Shown here: piece by piece, positions 36,442-45,576 of the stretch | How the letters are laid out: each line of letters begins with the position of its first letter | Position numbering within the stretch: the first letter of the stretch is position 1 | Notes under the pieces: generated by a model | Databases searched by the model: none | What the model was told of the DNA's origin: nothing | What the model saw: the letters and a program-made list of their open reading frames with translations, nothing else | Translations under genes and position numbers: made by a program | Source: Comamonas piscis | GTDB taxonomy: Bacteria > Pseudomonadota > Gammaproteobacteria > Burkholderiales > Burkholderiaceae_C | NCBI RefSeq assembly: GCF_014109725.1 | Contig: NZ_CP058554.1 | Coordinates: 2,728,001-2,792,000 of the forward strand | Reading direction: 5' to 3' | Length of the DNA: 64,000 bases

Positions 36442-37461
36442 TTGCAGCCAAAAATTTTGATCATTGGCACCGGTGGCACCATTGCCGGCATGGCCGATGA
36501 CGCCGAGAAACCCGGCCAGTACCGCGCGGCTGCGCTGTCGATTGCGTCACTGTTAGCGGGAGTGAGCGGTATAGAGAAGGCCGCTGCAGGCCCGCTGGAT
36601 GCGATACAGATAGCGCAAATTGATAGCAAGGATATGAGCGACACCGTCTGGCATGCACTGCTCAAGGCCTGCGATGCGGCGATGCGCGATGACGGGGTGC
36701 GTGGTGTTGTTATCACCCACGGTACCGATACCCTGGAAGACACGGCCTGGTTTTTGCACTGCGTATTGGGGCGCTTGCCCAAGCCGGTGGTGCTGACCTG
36801 TGCCATGCGCCCGGCCAATGCGCTGATGCCCGATGGGCCGCAGAACCTCAAGGATGCCGTCGCTGCTGCTGCCGCCTTGGATGCCGAAGGCCAACCGCTG
36901 CTGCGCGAGGTGGTGGCTGTGACCGGCAGCGGCGAGCTGCACAGTGCGCGCTGGCTGCAAAAGGTGCATCCGCACCGCTTGCTGGCCTTTTCATCGGGCG
37001 AGCAGGGGCCTGTGGGCTGGGTGGACGGCAGTGCGGTGCAGCTGCGCCATGGCTACGCCCCTGGCTGCGTCGTCGCAGCGGGCAGCTATACCGGCAGCGA
37101 ATGGCTGGCGGTGCTGCCAGATCCAGTGCAACAGGCCTGGCCCTGGGTGGAGATTGTCACCAGCCATGCGGGGATACGGCCCGGTTTGGTGGATGCCTTG
37201 CTGGCCCAAGGCCTGGAAGGCCTGGTGCTGGCCACTACCGGCAATGGCACGGTACACGAAGTGCTGCTGTGCGCGGCAGACCGGGCGCGCCAACAAGGGG
37301 TGGCGGTATGGCGCAGCAGCCGCTGCAGCGAGGGAGTGATCAGTGATGCCGTGCTGCCTGGGCCGCAACACCTGGCCGCAGACTTGGCGGTGGCGCTGAC
37401 GCCCTGCAAAACCCGGGTGAGCCTGCAGCTGGTCTTGGCGCAGGCGCAAACGGCGGTCTGA
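36442..37461 (+). CDS. L-asparaginase
   Basis: A 339-residue asparaginase of the type I/II amidohydrolase fold. The first threonine motif is ILIIGTGGTIAGM and the second is VVITHGTDTLEDTAWFLH, so both catalytic Thr and the Asp/Lys block are present. No signal peptide is visible, which suggests a cytosolic form. The start is TTG at 36442 with a strong AGGAGG eight bases before. The upstream region carries SOS boxes that could affect it. A terminator shared with adk follows. Confidence 0.9.
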   Translation: MQPKILIIGTGGTIAGMADDAEKPGQYRAAALSIASLLAGVSGIEKAAAGPLDAIQIAQIDSKDMSDTVWHALLKACDAAMRDDGVRGVVITHGTDTLEDTAWFLHCVLGRLPKPVVLTCAMRPANALMPDGPQNLKDAVAAAAALDAEGQPLLREVVAVTGSGELHSARWLQKVHPHRLLAFSSGEQGPVGWVDGSAVQLRHGYAPGCVVAAGSYTGSEWLAVLPDPVQQAWPWVEIVTSHAGIRPGLVDALLAQGLEGLVLATTGNGTVHEVLLCAADRARQQGVAVWRSSRCSEGVISDAVLPGPQHLAADLAVALTPCKTRVSLQLVLAQAQTAV

Positions 37462-37517
37462 CCTTGCCCACTGCTGCCGCTATGCGCTGCACTCGTGCTG
37501 CAACGCCTTCGCCATGA

Positions 37518-37545
37518 AAAAAGCCACTGTCCATAAGACAGTGGC
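37518..37545 (-). terminator. Terminator of adk (and end of asparaginase gene)
   Basis: The arms AGCCACTGTC (37522-37531) and GACAGTGGCT (37536-37545) are followed on the minus strand by TTTTTT. Confidence 0.85.
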
Positions 37546-37568
37546 TGTGCAGCTAGCGCGTTGTGCGA

Positions 37569-38282
<714 letters not shown>

Positions 38283-38441
38283 CTACACAAAAAACTGGGC
38301 TTGAGCATATCACGCATCGGGGGAGGGTCAGCCGACTGCAAGGCAATGCGCTGTCTCGGGGGCGCAATCGGGCATCCTGCGCCTTTTAGCTTACGGAGCG
38401 CTTGCAGCGTATCGAGTGGGTGGAGGGCCATCTGCAGCAGC

Positions 38442-39236
38442 CTACATGGTCGCGCCGAGCAGCTGTCGCACACGCACCAGGTCTTCGGGGGTGTCCACGC
38501 CCGAGCCCGGAATTTGCCGGGTTACATGCACTGCAATGCGGTGGCCGTGCCACAGCGCGCGCAGCTGCTCCAGCATCTCTATCTGCTCGGTAGGGGCCTG
38601 GCTGAGGGTCGGGAAGGTATGCAAAAACTGGGCGCGGTAGCTGTAGATGCCCATGTGGTGGAGTGGCGCAAAACCAGGCGTGCCGGTGGTGCCTGGGTTC
38701 TTCCACCAGGTGACATTGACAAAGTCACGCCCCCAGGGGATGGGCGCACGGCTGAAATAGCTGGCCATGCCTTTGGCATCGAGCACCACCTTGACCACAT
38801 TGGGGCTGAGCAGGGATTCCAGATCCGCAATCGGGTGGGCGACGGTGCCCATGCTGGCCTCGGGGCGTTCGCTCAGCAGCGCGGCAACTGCATCGATCAA
38901 TGCCGGCGCAATCAAGGGTTCGTCGCCTTGCACGTTGACCACGATGTCATCGCCACCCAACTGCAGCAAGCTGCAGGCTTCGGCCAAGCGATCGCTGCCG
39001 CTGGGGTGATTGGCCGAGGTCATCAGCGCTTGCACGCCATGCTTTTTGCAGGCCTCGACGATGCGCTCATCATCGGCGGCCACCACCACCCGCTGGGCTG
39101 CGCTTTCTTGCGCGCGCTTGGCCACGCGCACCACCATAGGCAGGCCGGCAATATCAACCAGGGGCTTGTTGGGCAGGCGCGATGAGGCCATGCGCGAAGG
39201 AATCAGGACGGTGAACGGCGCGGGAGCGGATGCCAT
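38442..39236 (-). CDS. kdsB: 3-deoxy-manno-octulosonate cytidylyltransferase
   Basis: Activates Kdo as CMP-Kdo for lipopolysaccharide. The 264 residues carry the nucleotide-binding [17 protein letters not shown], the CTP site [12 protein letters not shown], and the Mg-binding NVQGDEPLI; the acceptor region includes [11 protein letters not shown]. Length is as expected. Its neighbours lpxK and adk fit the lipid A/LPS block of Burkholderiales. Confidence 0.97.
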   Translation of the reverse strand: MASAPAPFTVLIPSRMASSRLPNKPLVDIAGLPMVVRVAKRAQESAAQRVVVAADDERIVEACKKHGVQALMTSANHPSGSDRLAEACSLLQLGGDDIVVNVQGDEPLIAPALIDAVAALLSERPEASMGTVAHPIADLESLLSPNVVKVVLDAKGMASYFSRAPIPWGRDFVNVTWWKNPGTTGTPGFAPLHHMGIYSYRAQFLHTFPTLSQAPTEQIEMLEQLRALWHGHRIAVHVTRQIPGSGVDTPEDLVRVRQLLGATM

Positions 39237-39380
39237 GGTGTGCTAATAAATGAGAGTGGGCCCGGCGGGAATTGTAGCCAGCCCAGGCGGTTTGGCGGGC
39301 GGGCAGAGCCCAAGGCATACAGACACAGGCCGTCCGCGCGGGCAGTTGACCGCCATGGACTGCGCTATCGGGCTGAGGGA

Positions 39381-39947
39381 TCAGGGGGCTGGTTTGACCG
39401 GGGTGCTGGCCTCGTGGGGTCCAAACAAGATGGCCTCGATGGGGCGCAGTTTCTTGGCGTCGATCACCTCGCGCAGCTTGGGTAACACCGCCACGAGGCC
39501 GTCGTAGCCCTGCGCTTTTTCCAGTTGCAACTGCAGGCGAAAGCCCTTGAGCCCCAGCCCGCTGACCAGCTGGCTGGCGGCGGCATAGGCTTTGATATAG
39601 CGCTCGCCGGGATCGCTGATGGTGGCAGGTGCGGCTACAGCGGCCGCTGGTGGGGCGGTCGGTGCAGGTATTGCCAGGCTGTCGATGAGTTCGTTGGTGC
39701 TGGCGGCGAGCTGGCTGGCATCGCCGCTGCGCAGCAACTCCAGCAGACCTTGTTGCAGCAGTTGCTTGATGTCTTCCAGCACCTGCAGCTGGCCGCCCGC
39801 AGACGTTGACAGCGCCATCACCTGCTCAATGCTTTTCTGGCCATCAAACATGATGAAAGCAGGGCGCATGCGGTGGGGCAGAGCGGGGTCTCGGGCGCGC
39901 AGCGCCTCCATGCCTTTGTCGGTTTTCTTGAGAATGAGGGTATGCAT
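39381..39947 (-). CDS. Conserved hypothetical protein in the lpxK-kdsB block
   Basis: About 188 residues, no signal peptide. The N-terminus HTLILKKTDKGMEALRARD and then PAFIMFDGQKSIEQVMALS look like a small regulatory-type domain. A Pro/Ala linker separates it from a C-terminal helical part (YIKAYAAASQLVSGLGLKG, LPKLREVIDAKKLRPIEA). The start at 39947 drops about 22 unlikely residues. I do not know its function; it is inserted between ycaR and kdsB. Confidence 0.7.
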   Translation of the reverse strand: MHTLILKKTDKGMEALRARDPALPHRMRPAFIMFDGQKSIEQVMALSTSAGGQLQVLEDIKQLLQQGLLELLRSGDASQLAASTNELIDSLAIPAPTAPPAAAVAAPATISDPGERYIKAYAAASQLVSGLGLKGFRLQLQLEKAQGYDGLVAVLPKLREVIDAKKLRPIEAILFGPHEASTPVKPAP

Positions 39948-40136
39948 GGCAATTTGCTGAAAGGGATGGATGCAATCCAACAGGCTTGCCCTGAGGACAT
40001 GTGTCAAGACCATGTCGCGCAGGGTAAATGCCTAAATTTTCAGCAAATTGTGTCTGTTTTTTACAAAGCTGCTATTGGGGTTTGCCTGTGCGGACGCACC
40101 CTGTTGGTGCGCTGCGCCCCGTCTTGGCGCAGATTT

Positions 40137-40334
40137 TTAATCTGCCGCAGACAAAGCTTCAATTTCCTCATCGCTGAGCGTCCGTGCCTCGCCTTCCAGC
40201 ATGATCGGCATGCCGTCACGCACGGGGTAGGCTAGGCGGGCACTGCGCGAAACCAGCTCTTGGCGTTCACGGTCATAGCGCAGGGGGCCTTTGGTGACGG
40301 GGCATACCAGCAGTTCGAGCAGTTTCGGGTCCAT
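40137..40334 (-). CDS. ycaR: Trm112-family protein YcaR
   Basis: A 65-residue Trm112-like protein. The N-terminus is the family signature [18 protein letters not shown] and the middle is [12 protein letters not shown]. Only one of the zinc cysteines is present, as in many bacterial members. It starts 8 bases after lpxK ends, the conserved neighbour order. Confidence 0.93.
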   Translation of the reverse strand: MDPKLLELLVCPVTKGPLRYDRERQELVSRSARLAYPVRDGMPIMLEGEARTLSDEEIEALSAAD

Positions 40335-40342
40335 AGCGGCAA

Positions 40343-41461
40343 TCAGTCTTTCTTGATAAGGGAGAGGGCGGCCTGGCGTTGGCGCAGCAATGTATGGACA
40401 TGCGCCCCAAAAGCGGGGTCAATCGCCACCTCCAAGGGGACGGCCAGGGCCTGCGGGGCAATGCGCCAGAGCTTGTGCGCATCCTTTTCGGTGCACAGCA
40501 GCACGGGGGCATCCGCAGCGGCTATTGTAGGTCCGCTGCTTGCAGCAATCCCCAAGCTGGCCAGCCACTGCGGATCGTCCAGCGGCGCATGGTCGGGCAG
40601 CGCATCGCTGCGCAACAACTGCAGGCCTTGGGCTTGCAGCATCGCAAAAAATTCTTGCGGGTACGCAATAGCGGCCAGTGCATGCACCGGTCGGTCGCGC
40701 AGGTCGGCCAGTGCATGGCGGCGTCCATCCTGCCCCACGGCATAGGGGGCTAGGCTGCGCTGCAGTGGCCAAGTGGCCGCTCCCGTTGCGGCCAGGTGTT
40801 GGGGCGGCTGGCCGGCATACAGCACCATGTCCAGCCGTTTTGGCCAGGGCTCCCTCAGCGGGCCGGCGGGCAACTGCCAGCCATTGCCAATGCCTTGGGC
40901 GTTGAAGACGGCAATTTCCACATCGCGGGCCAGCGCCAGGTGCTGCAGGCCATCATCGCAGACCAACACATCCACGTCAGGATGGGCCTGCAACACTGCC
41001 TGGGCCGCAGTCGCGCGCCGGGCGGCCACATATACGGGCACGCCGCTGCGCTGGGCCATCAGCAGGGGTTCGTCCCCCACCAGACGCGGATCGCTATGGG
41101 GCGTGGCGGCAAGGGCTTGGGGTTCTTTGCTGTTCTCGCGCCCATAGCCGCGCGAGATGATGGCAGGCCGCCAGCCCTGGGCTTGCAAGGCCTGCACCAG
41201 ATGCAAGGTGACGGGGGTTTTGCCGGCACCGCCGGCGATCACATTGCCGACCACCACCACCGGCACGGGTGCGCGGTAGGACTTGCACAGGCCTAATCGA
41301 TACAGGCTGCGGCGCATGGCGCCCAAAGCGGCATAGGACCAGGACAGCGGCAGCAGCACAAGCGCCAGTGGCCCTCTGTGCTGCCAGGCTGCGGTGATGC
41401 GCGCCGACCAGGGGCGTGTTGCAGCGGGCGGCGGCTGCGATGGGGAAGGGGATGCGGTCAT
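40343..41461 (-). CDS. lpxK: Tetraacyldisaccharide 4'-kinase
   Basis: Phosphorylates the lipid A precursor at the inner membrane. 372 residues: an N-terminal membrane-associated part ([20 protein letters not shown]), the P-loop [18 protein letters not shown], and [20 protein letters not shown]. Some C-terminal sequence is Ala-rich. It fits the exbB-exbD-lpxK-ycaR-kdsB order. Confidence 0.95.
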   Translation of the reverse strand: MTASPSPSQPPPAATRPWSARITAAWQHRGPLALVLLPLSWSYAALGAMRRSLYRLGLCKSYRAPVPVVVVGNVIAGGAGKTPVTLHLVQALQAQGWRPAIISRGYGRENSKEPQALAATPHSDPRLVGDEPLLMAQRSGVPVYVAARRATAAQAVLQAHPDVDVLVCDDGLQHLALARDVEIAVFNAQGIGNGWQLPAGPLREPWPKRLDMVLYAGQPPQHLAATGAATWPLQRSLAPYAVGQDGRRHALADLRDRPVHALAAIAYPQEFFAMLQAQGLQLLRSDALPDHAPLDDPQWLASLGIAASSGPTIAAADAPVLLCTEKDAHKLWRIAPQALAVPLEVAIDPAFGAHVHTLLRQRQAALSLIKKD

Positions 41462-41503
41462 GCAGGCTGCATGCTAGCACTGCCCAGGCACGCGGCCTGG
41501 GGT

Positions 41504-41920
41504 TTACTGCGCAGCGGTCTGGGTGGCGAAGGTGATTTGCTGCAGGCCGACGCGGCGGGCGGCTTCCATGACCGAGACCACCGACTGGTGCGGCGCCAGC
41601 GCATCGGCGCTGATGATGATGACGCTGTCCTTGCCAGCGGTGGCGGCACTGCGCAGCGCCTCGGCCATGTCGGCAACGGTCTTGCCTTCCAGTGCCTGCT
41701 TGCCAACGGCATAGCGGCCATCGGAGGCGACCGAGACGATGATCTCCTTGGGCCGGTCGCGCAATTGCTCGGCGTTGGCCGTAGGCAAGGTCAGCTGCAG
41801 CTCGGTGAATTTGCTGTAGGTGGTCGAGAGCATCAGGAAGATGAGGACCACCAGCAGCACATCGATAAACGGGATCAGGTTGATCTCGGGCTCGGTGGTG
41901 GTGCGGGGGCGAAAGTTCAT
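41504..41920 (-). CDS. exbD: Biopolymer transport protein ExbD
   Basis: The inner-membrane subunit of the TonB-ExbB-ExbD motor. 138 residues, with one membrane helix near the N-terminus carrying the essential Asp (INLIPFIDVLLVVLIFLML), then a periplasmic domain (KEIIVSVASDGRYAVGK). It probably powers the several TonB receptors in this window. It starts 20 bases after exbB ends. Confidence 0.95.
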   Translation of the reverse strand: MNFRPRTTTEPEINLIPFIDVLLVVLIFLMLSTTYSKFTELQLTLPTANAEQLRDRPKEIIVSVASDGRYAVGKQALEGKTVADMAEALRSAATAGKDSVIIISADALAPHQSVVSVMEAARRVGLQQITFATQTAAQ

Positions 41921-41939
41921 GCTGGCTCCTGCCCGGCGA

Positions 41940-42560
41940 TCAGCTGCGACGCAGCTTGTTCAGGTGGCGCAGGAACTGCTCGGCCGACAGCTCCAGCGTG
42001 AGCAGGTAGCCATCGACCTGGCTGCGGAAGTAGCGCCAGAAGATCAAGGCAGGAATTGCCACCATCAGACCGAAGGCCGTGTTGTACAGCGCAATCGAGA
42101 TGCCATGGGCGAGCATGCTGGGGTTGTTGCCACCACCGCCTTGCGAGCCAAAGATCTCGATCATGCCGATCACCGTGCCCAGCAGGCCCAGCAAGGGGGC
42201 TGCGGATGCAATGGTGGCCAGTGCGGTGAGGTATTTCTCCAGTTTTTGGGCTTCGCGGCGGCCGGTACTCTCCAGCGTGGCGCGCAGATCGGCCTCGGAG
42301 ATGCGGGGCTCCAGCGTGATGGTGCGCAGGCCGCTGGCCAGCACTTCACCCAGGGCAGAGTTCTGGCCCAGCTGGTTGACCACTTCGGCACTGGGCACGC
42401 CATTGGCAGAGACGGATATCGCTTCTTGGAGCAAATTGGCCGGGGCGACCTTGGCGGTTTTCAGCGCCAGAAAGCGCTCAACAATCAGGGCCAGGGCCAG
42501 GATGGAGCAGGCGATCAGAGGCCAGATCGGCCAGCCTGCGGCTTGGATGATGGAAAACAA
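41940..42560 (-). CDS. exbB: MotA/TolQ/ExbB proton channel protein ExbB
   Basis: The proton-channel partner of ExbD, about 206 residues with three membrane helices. The family motif APLLGLLGTVIGMIEIF and the third helix ALYNTAFGLMVAIPALIFW are present. I chose TTG at 42560, preceded by GGAGAGAG, which gives a normal N-terminus (MFSIIQAAGWPIWPL). An upstream ATG at about 42623 would add 21 Arg/Glu-rich residues not seen in the family. Start choice is inference. Confidence 0.92.
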   Translation of the reverse strand: MFSIIQAAGWPIWPLIACSILALALIVERFLALKTAKVAPANLLQEAISVSANGVPSAEVVNQLGQNSALGEVLASGLRTITLEPRISEADLRATLESTGRREAQKLEKYLTALATIASAAPLLGLLGTVIGMIEIFGSQGGGGNNPSMLAHGISIALYNTAFGLMVAIPALIFWRYFRSQVDGYLLTLELSAEQFLRHLNKLRRS

Positions 42561-43185
42561 AATTCTCTCTCCGCTCGTTCTTTTTTCAGCGGCCATTATG
42601 GCCCAAGGCCACCGCCGAACCACCTAAAATGCGGCCAGGCGCTGCGTTCAACCCACAGTCCCTGGCATGCCGAAGAGGCCCAGTCATCCACAGAAAATGT
42701 GGATAACTTTGTGGGTAATGTGTCATCAGTTGGAAAAATTGCCCAATTTACGCGGCTTTTCTTAGATTGCTTAAAAAATAAGCTGATAAAAATATTTAAA
42801 AATCAAAAGCTTGTACGTGGGTTCAATATTTTGTGCTACAGAGTATGACGTATGCATGACGCTGTCACAGAGCCGCTTTCTTGTGGACTAATGCGGCACC
42901 AAGGTGTGAGAAACTGTGCGTTGTGTGACGCGCTGACCGGGCGTATGTCGTTGCTGTGACGGGAAAAAATGCCCGTGTCGGTTGGTTGCATTGGCAGCTA
43001 ATTGGAAGCTGGATATTGGCCTTGCGCCGTTGATTTCGCCATCCTCGGCGCTGCATGCTGTGCCTGTATCGATCATGCCGCTACCATGTCTGCCGGAACC
43101 TCCGCCGCGCCGCACTGACGGTCCCGGATACCGTTTTTGACTCTCTGCCTTGCCATCCCAGCCGTTTTGCCAGCTCGCCGTTTTT
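42561..43185. other. Long intergenic region with DnaA-box-like sites
   Basis: About 625 bases with no supported gene between divergent exbB and xseA. The part from 42,700 to 42,880 is AT-rich and unlike its neighbours. It holds one perfect TGTGGATAA (42698-42706) and a one-mismatch TGTGGGTAA (42710-42718), with CATCCACAG just before. No other gene or RNA is supported. Confidence 0.6.
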
Positions 43186-44547
43186 ATGGACACCTCGCCT
43201 CATCCTTCGCCCAGCTCGGTCAGCCCCGCCTCCAGCCCCAGCGCCCGTATCTGGGAGGTGGGGGCGCTGTGCCGAGCTGTGGCCGATGCGCTGGCCGCCC
43301 GCTTCAACCCGGTGGAGGTGCGCGGTGAGCTGAGCGGTTTCTCCCGCGCCGCCAGCGGCCACTGCTATTTCAACCTCAAGGATGCGAACGGCCAGGTGCG
43401 CTGTGCGATGTTCCGTCGCTCCGCGCAGGCGTTGGACTTCAACCCCCGCGATGGCGAGCTGGTCGAAGTCGTCGGCAAGCTGGGGGTCTATGAGCAGCGT
43501 GGTGACTTGCAGCTGATCGTCGAAGGCATGCGCCGCGCAGGGCAGGGGGCCTTGTTTGAGCAGTTCTTGCGCCTCAAGGCGCAGTTGGAGTCCGAAGGCC
43601 TGTTCGACACGGACCGCAAACGCGCTTTGCCGCTGATGCCGCGCGGCGTTGGTATCGTCACCTCGCTGGGCGCTGCCGCACTGCATGATGTGGTGACGGC
43701 GCTGCGCCGGCGCGTGCCGCACCTGCCGGTGGTGCTGGTGCCCGCGCTGGTGCAAGGCGCGCAGGCCGCACCATCGATGGTGGTGGCGCTGCAAAAGCTC
43801 TACCGCATGGCAGAGGCCCAGATCGCCTACGACGCAGGCCTCGGCATTGACGCACCAGCCGTGGCCATCGACACCATCTTGCTGGTGCGCGGTGGCGGTT
43901 CGTTGGAGGATCTTTGGGCCTTCAATGACGAGCAACTGGCGCGCACCGTGGTGCAAAGCCCGGTGCCACTGGTGAGTGGCGTGGGGCATGAGACCGACTT
44001 CACGATCGCCGATTTTTGTGCCGACTTACGCGCCCCCACGCCCACCGCGGCAGCCGAGCTGGTCTGCCAGCCGGGCGATGTGTGGCTGGGCGCGTTGGAC
44101 CTGATGGAGCAGCGCCTGGCCGATGGCGTACAGCGCCATCTGGACCGCCAGCTGCAGCGCCTGGATATGGCGGCGCGCCAGATTGGCCGGCCTTCCGGCT
44201 CGGTGCATGGGCAGCAGCAGCTGCTGGACCGCCTGGGCCGGCGCCTGCAAGCGGCCGCGCAGAGCCAACTGCACAGCCAGGACAAGCGGGTGCAGCACCT
44301 AGCCAGTGTCTTCCCTGTGGGCACGGCCCGCCATCTGGAGCGCAGCGAGCAGCGCCTGGCGCAGTTGCATGCGCGGCTGGAGCTGCTCAACCCGCGCCAG
44401 GTGCTGTCGCGCGGCTACGCCTTGCTGACCGATATGCAGGGCCAGGTGGTGAGCGCCGTAACCCAGGCGACACCAGGCAAGGCCCTGCATGCCGAGCTGG
44501 CCGATGGCAGTGTGGATGTGGTGGTCACCCAGCGCTTGCTGGTGTAG
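43186..44547 (+). CDS. xseA: Exodeoxyribonuclease VII large subunit
   Basis: The catalytic large subunit of Exo VII, which degrades single-stranded DNA in repair. The 453 residues include an N-terminal OB fold (about 20-120, VRGELSGFSRAASGHCYFNL), the nuclease domain with PRGVGIVTSLGAAALHDV, ILLVRGGGSLEDLWAFN and VSGVGHETDFTIADFCADLR, and a helical C-terminus (RLAQLHARLELLNPRQVLSR). The start at 43186 gives MDTSPHPSPS, with a Pro/Ser-rich leader. No xseB is nearby. Confidence 0.95.
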   Translation: MDTSPHPSPSSVSPASSPSARIWEVGALCRAVADALAARFNPVEVRGELSGFSRAASGHCYFNLKDANGQVRCAMFRRSAQALDFNPRDGELVEVVGKLGVYEQRGDLQLIVEGMRRAGQGALFEQFLRLKAQLESEGLFDTDRKRALPLMPRGVGIVTSLGAAALHDVVTALRRRVPHLPVVLVPALVQGAQAAPSMVVALQKLYRMAEAQIAYDAGLGIDAPAVAIDTILLVRGGGSLEDLWAFNDEQLARTVVQSPVPLVSGVGHETDFTIADFCADLRAPTPTAAAELVCQPGDVWLGALDLMEQRLADGVQRHLDRQLQRLDMAARQIGRPSGSVHGQQQLLDRLGRRLQAAAQSQLHSQDKRVQHLASVFPVGTARHLERSEQRLAQLHARLELLNPRQVLSRGYALLTDMQGQVVSAVTQATPGKALHAELADGSVDVVVTQRLLV

Positions 44548-44765
44548 GGCAAGCGCTGGCCATCCAAGCCATTGGCGGCGCTTTCTGACGCCGTGCTGCC
44601 TGGCTTGCATGCTATCGTCGCCATAGTAAATGGGCGGAACCCGTATTCATAAACGGGTCGATTTTCCTTTTTACAATCGACCACTGCAGCCGCTGCCGGG
44701 CATGTTGCTTGCCAACACCGCCCAGCCCCGGCTTTGCAACCTATACCAACCACGAGGAAACCACG

Positions 44766-45347
44766 ATGGAACGCACCCTGCCACCCCTGCCCTACGCAAT
44801 CGATGCCCTGGCACCGGCCTATAGCCAGGAAACCCTGGAATACCACCACGGCAAGCACCACAAGGCCTATGTGGACAAGCTCAATGAGCTGCAAAAGGGC
44901 ACCGAGTTCGAGAACCTGGAACTGGAAGCCGTGATCAAGAAGGCCAGCGGCGGCATCTACAACCAGGCAGCCCAAATCTGGAACCACACCTTCTTCTGGA
45001 ACTGCATGGCTCCTAACGGTGGCGCTGAGCCTAGCGGCGCGCTGGCCGATGCCATCAACAAGAAGTGGGGCAGCTACGCCGAGTTCAAGAAGGCCTTCCA
45101 GGCTTCCGCCGTGGGCAACTTCGGTTCCGGCTGGACCTGGCTGGTGAAGAAGCCTGATGGCTCGGTCGACATCGTCAACACCGGCGCTGCTGGCACCCCG
45201 CTTACCACCGACGACAAGGCACTGCTGACCGTTGACGTCTGGGAACACGCCTACTACATCGACTACCGCAATGCCCGTCCGAAGTTTGTCGAAACCTTCT
45301 TCGACAAGCTGGTGAACTGGAAGTTTGCTGAAAGCAATTTCGCCTGA
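44766..45347 (+). CDS. sodB: Superoxide dismutase [Fe]
   Basis: Cytosolic iron superoxide dismutase, 193 residues, full length. The metal ligands are in EYHHGKHHKAYVD, WNHTFFWNCM and DVWEHAYYIDYRN, and the GGIYNQAAQIWNH segment favours the iron type. A long upstream leader (44548-44765) and a strong terminator suggest it is transcribed alone. Confidence 0.96.
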   Translation: MERTLPPLPYAIDALAPAYSQETLEYHHGKHHKAYVDKLNELQKGTEFENLELEAVIKKASGGIYNQAAQIWNHTFFWNCMAPNGGAEPSGALADAINKKWGSYAEFKKAFQASAVGNFGSGWTWLVKKPDGSVDIVNTGAAGTPLTTDDKALLTVDVWEHAYYIDYRNARPKFVETFFDKLVNWKFAESNFA

Positions 45348-45389
45348 TAGCGGTTGCCCGGCCTGGTTGCCGGGCATAGACGATCAGAC

Positions 45390-45427
45390 AAAGGCCGGAT
45401 GGTGCGCTGCACCGCATCCGGCCTTTT
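45390..45427 (+). terminator. Terminator after sodB
   Basis: The arms AAAGGCCGGATG and CATCCGGCCTTTT enclose a loop and end with a T-rich run. A second smaller hairpin (GCCCGGC/GCCGGGC) lies just before it. Confidence 0.88.
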
Positions 45428-45537
45428 GCTTTTGGGGAAGGGCAGCGCAACGGCGCCAAAGTTGTCACCTACAGGCAACACTTGCCTCTGGCAAAGCCCC
45501 TGATTTGTGCCAGTTTGCCGGGGCGCTTGGATGCATG

Positions 45538-45558
45538 ATTGATAATCAGTCTCATTTG
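45538..45558 (+). promoter_or_regulatory. Fur-like site before the TonB receptor
   Basis: ATTGATAATCAGTCTCATTT resembles a Fur box (TGATAAT/TCTCATT), about 20-40 bases before the receptor ATG. Confidence 0.65.
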
Positions 45559-45576
45559 CTTCTTGGCTGGTTTTGT

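Noticed and set aside
42561..43185. Possible chromosomal origin because of the DnaA boxes
   Set aside because: dnaA, dnaN, gidA or parAB are not nearby and only two boxes are good matches.
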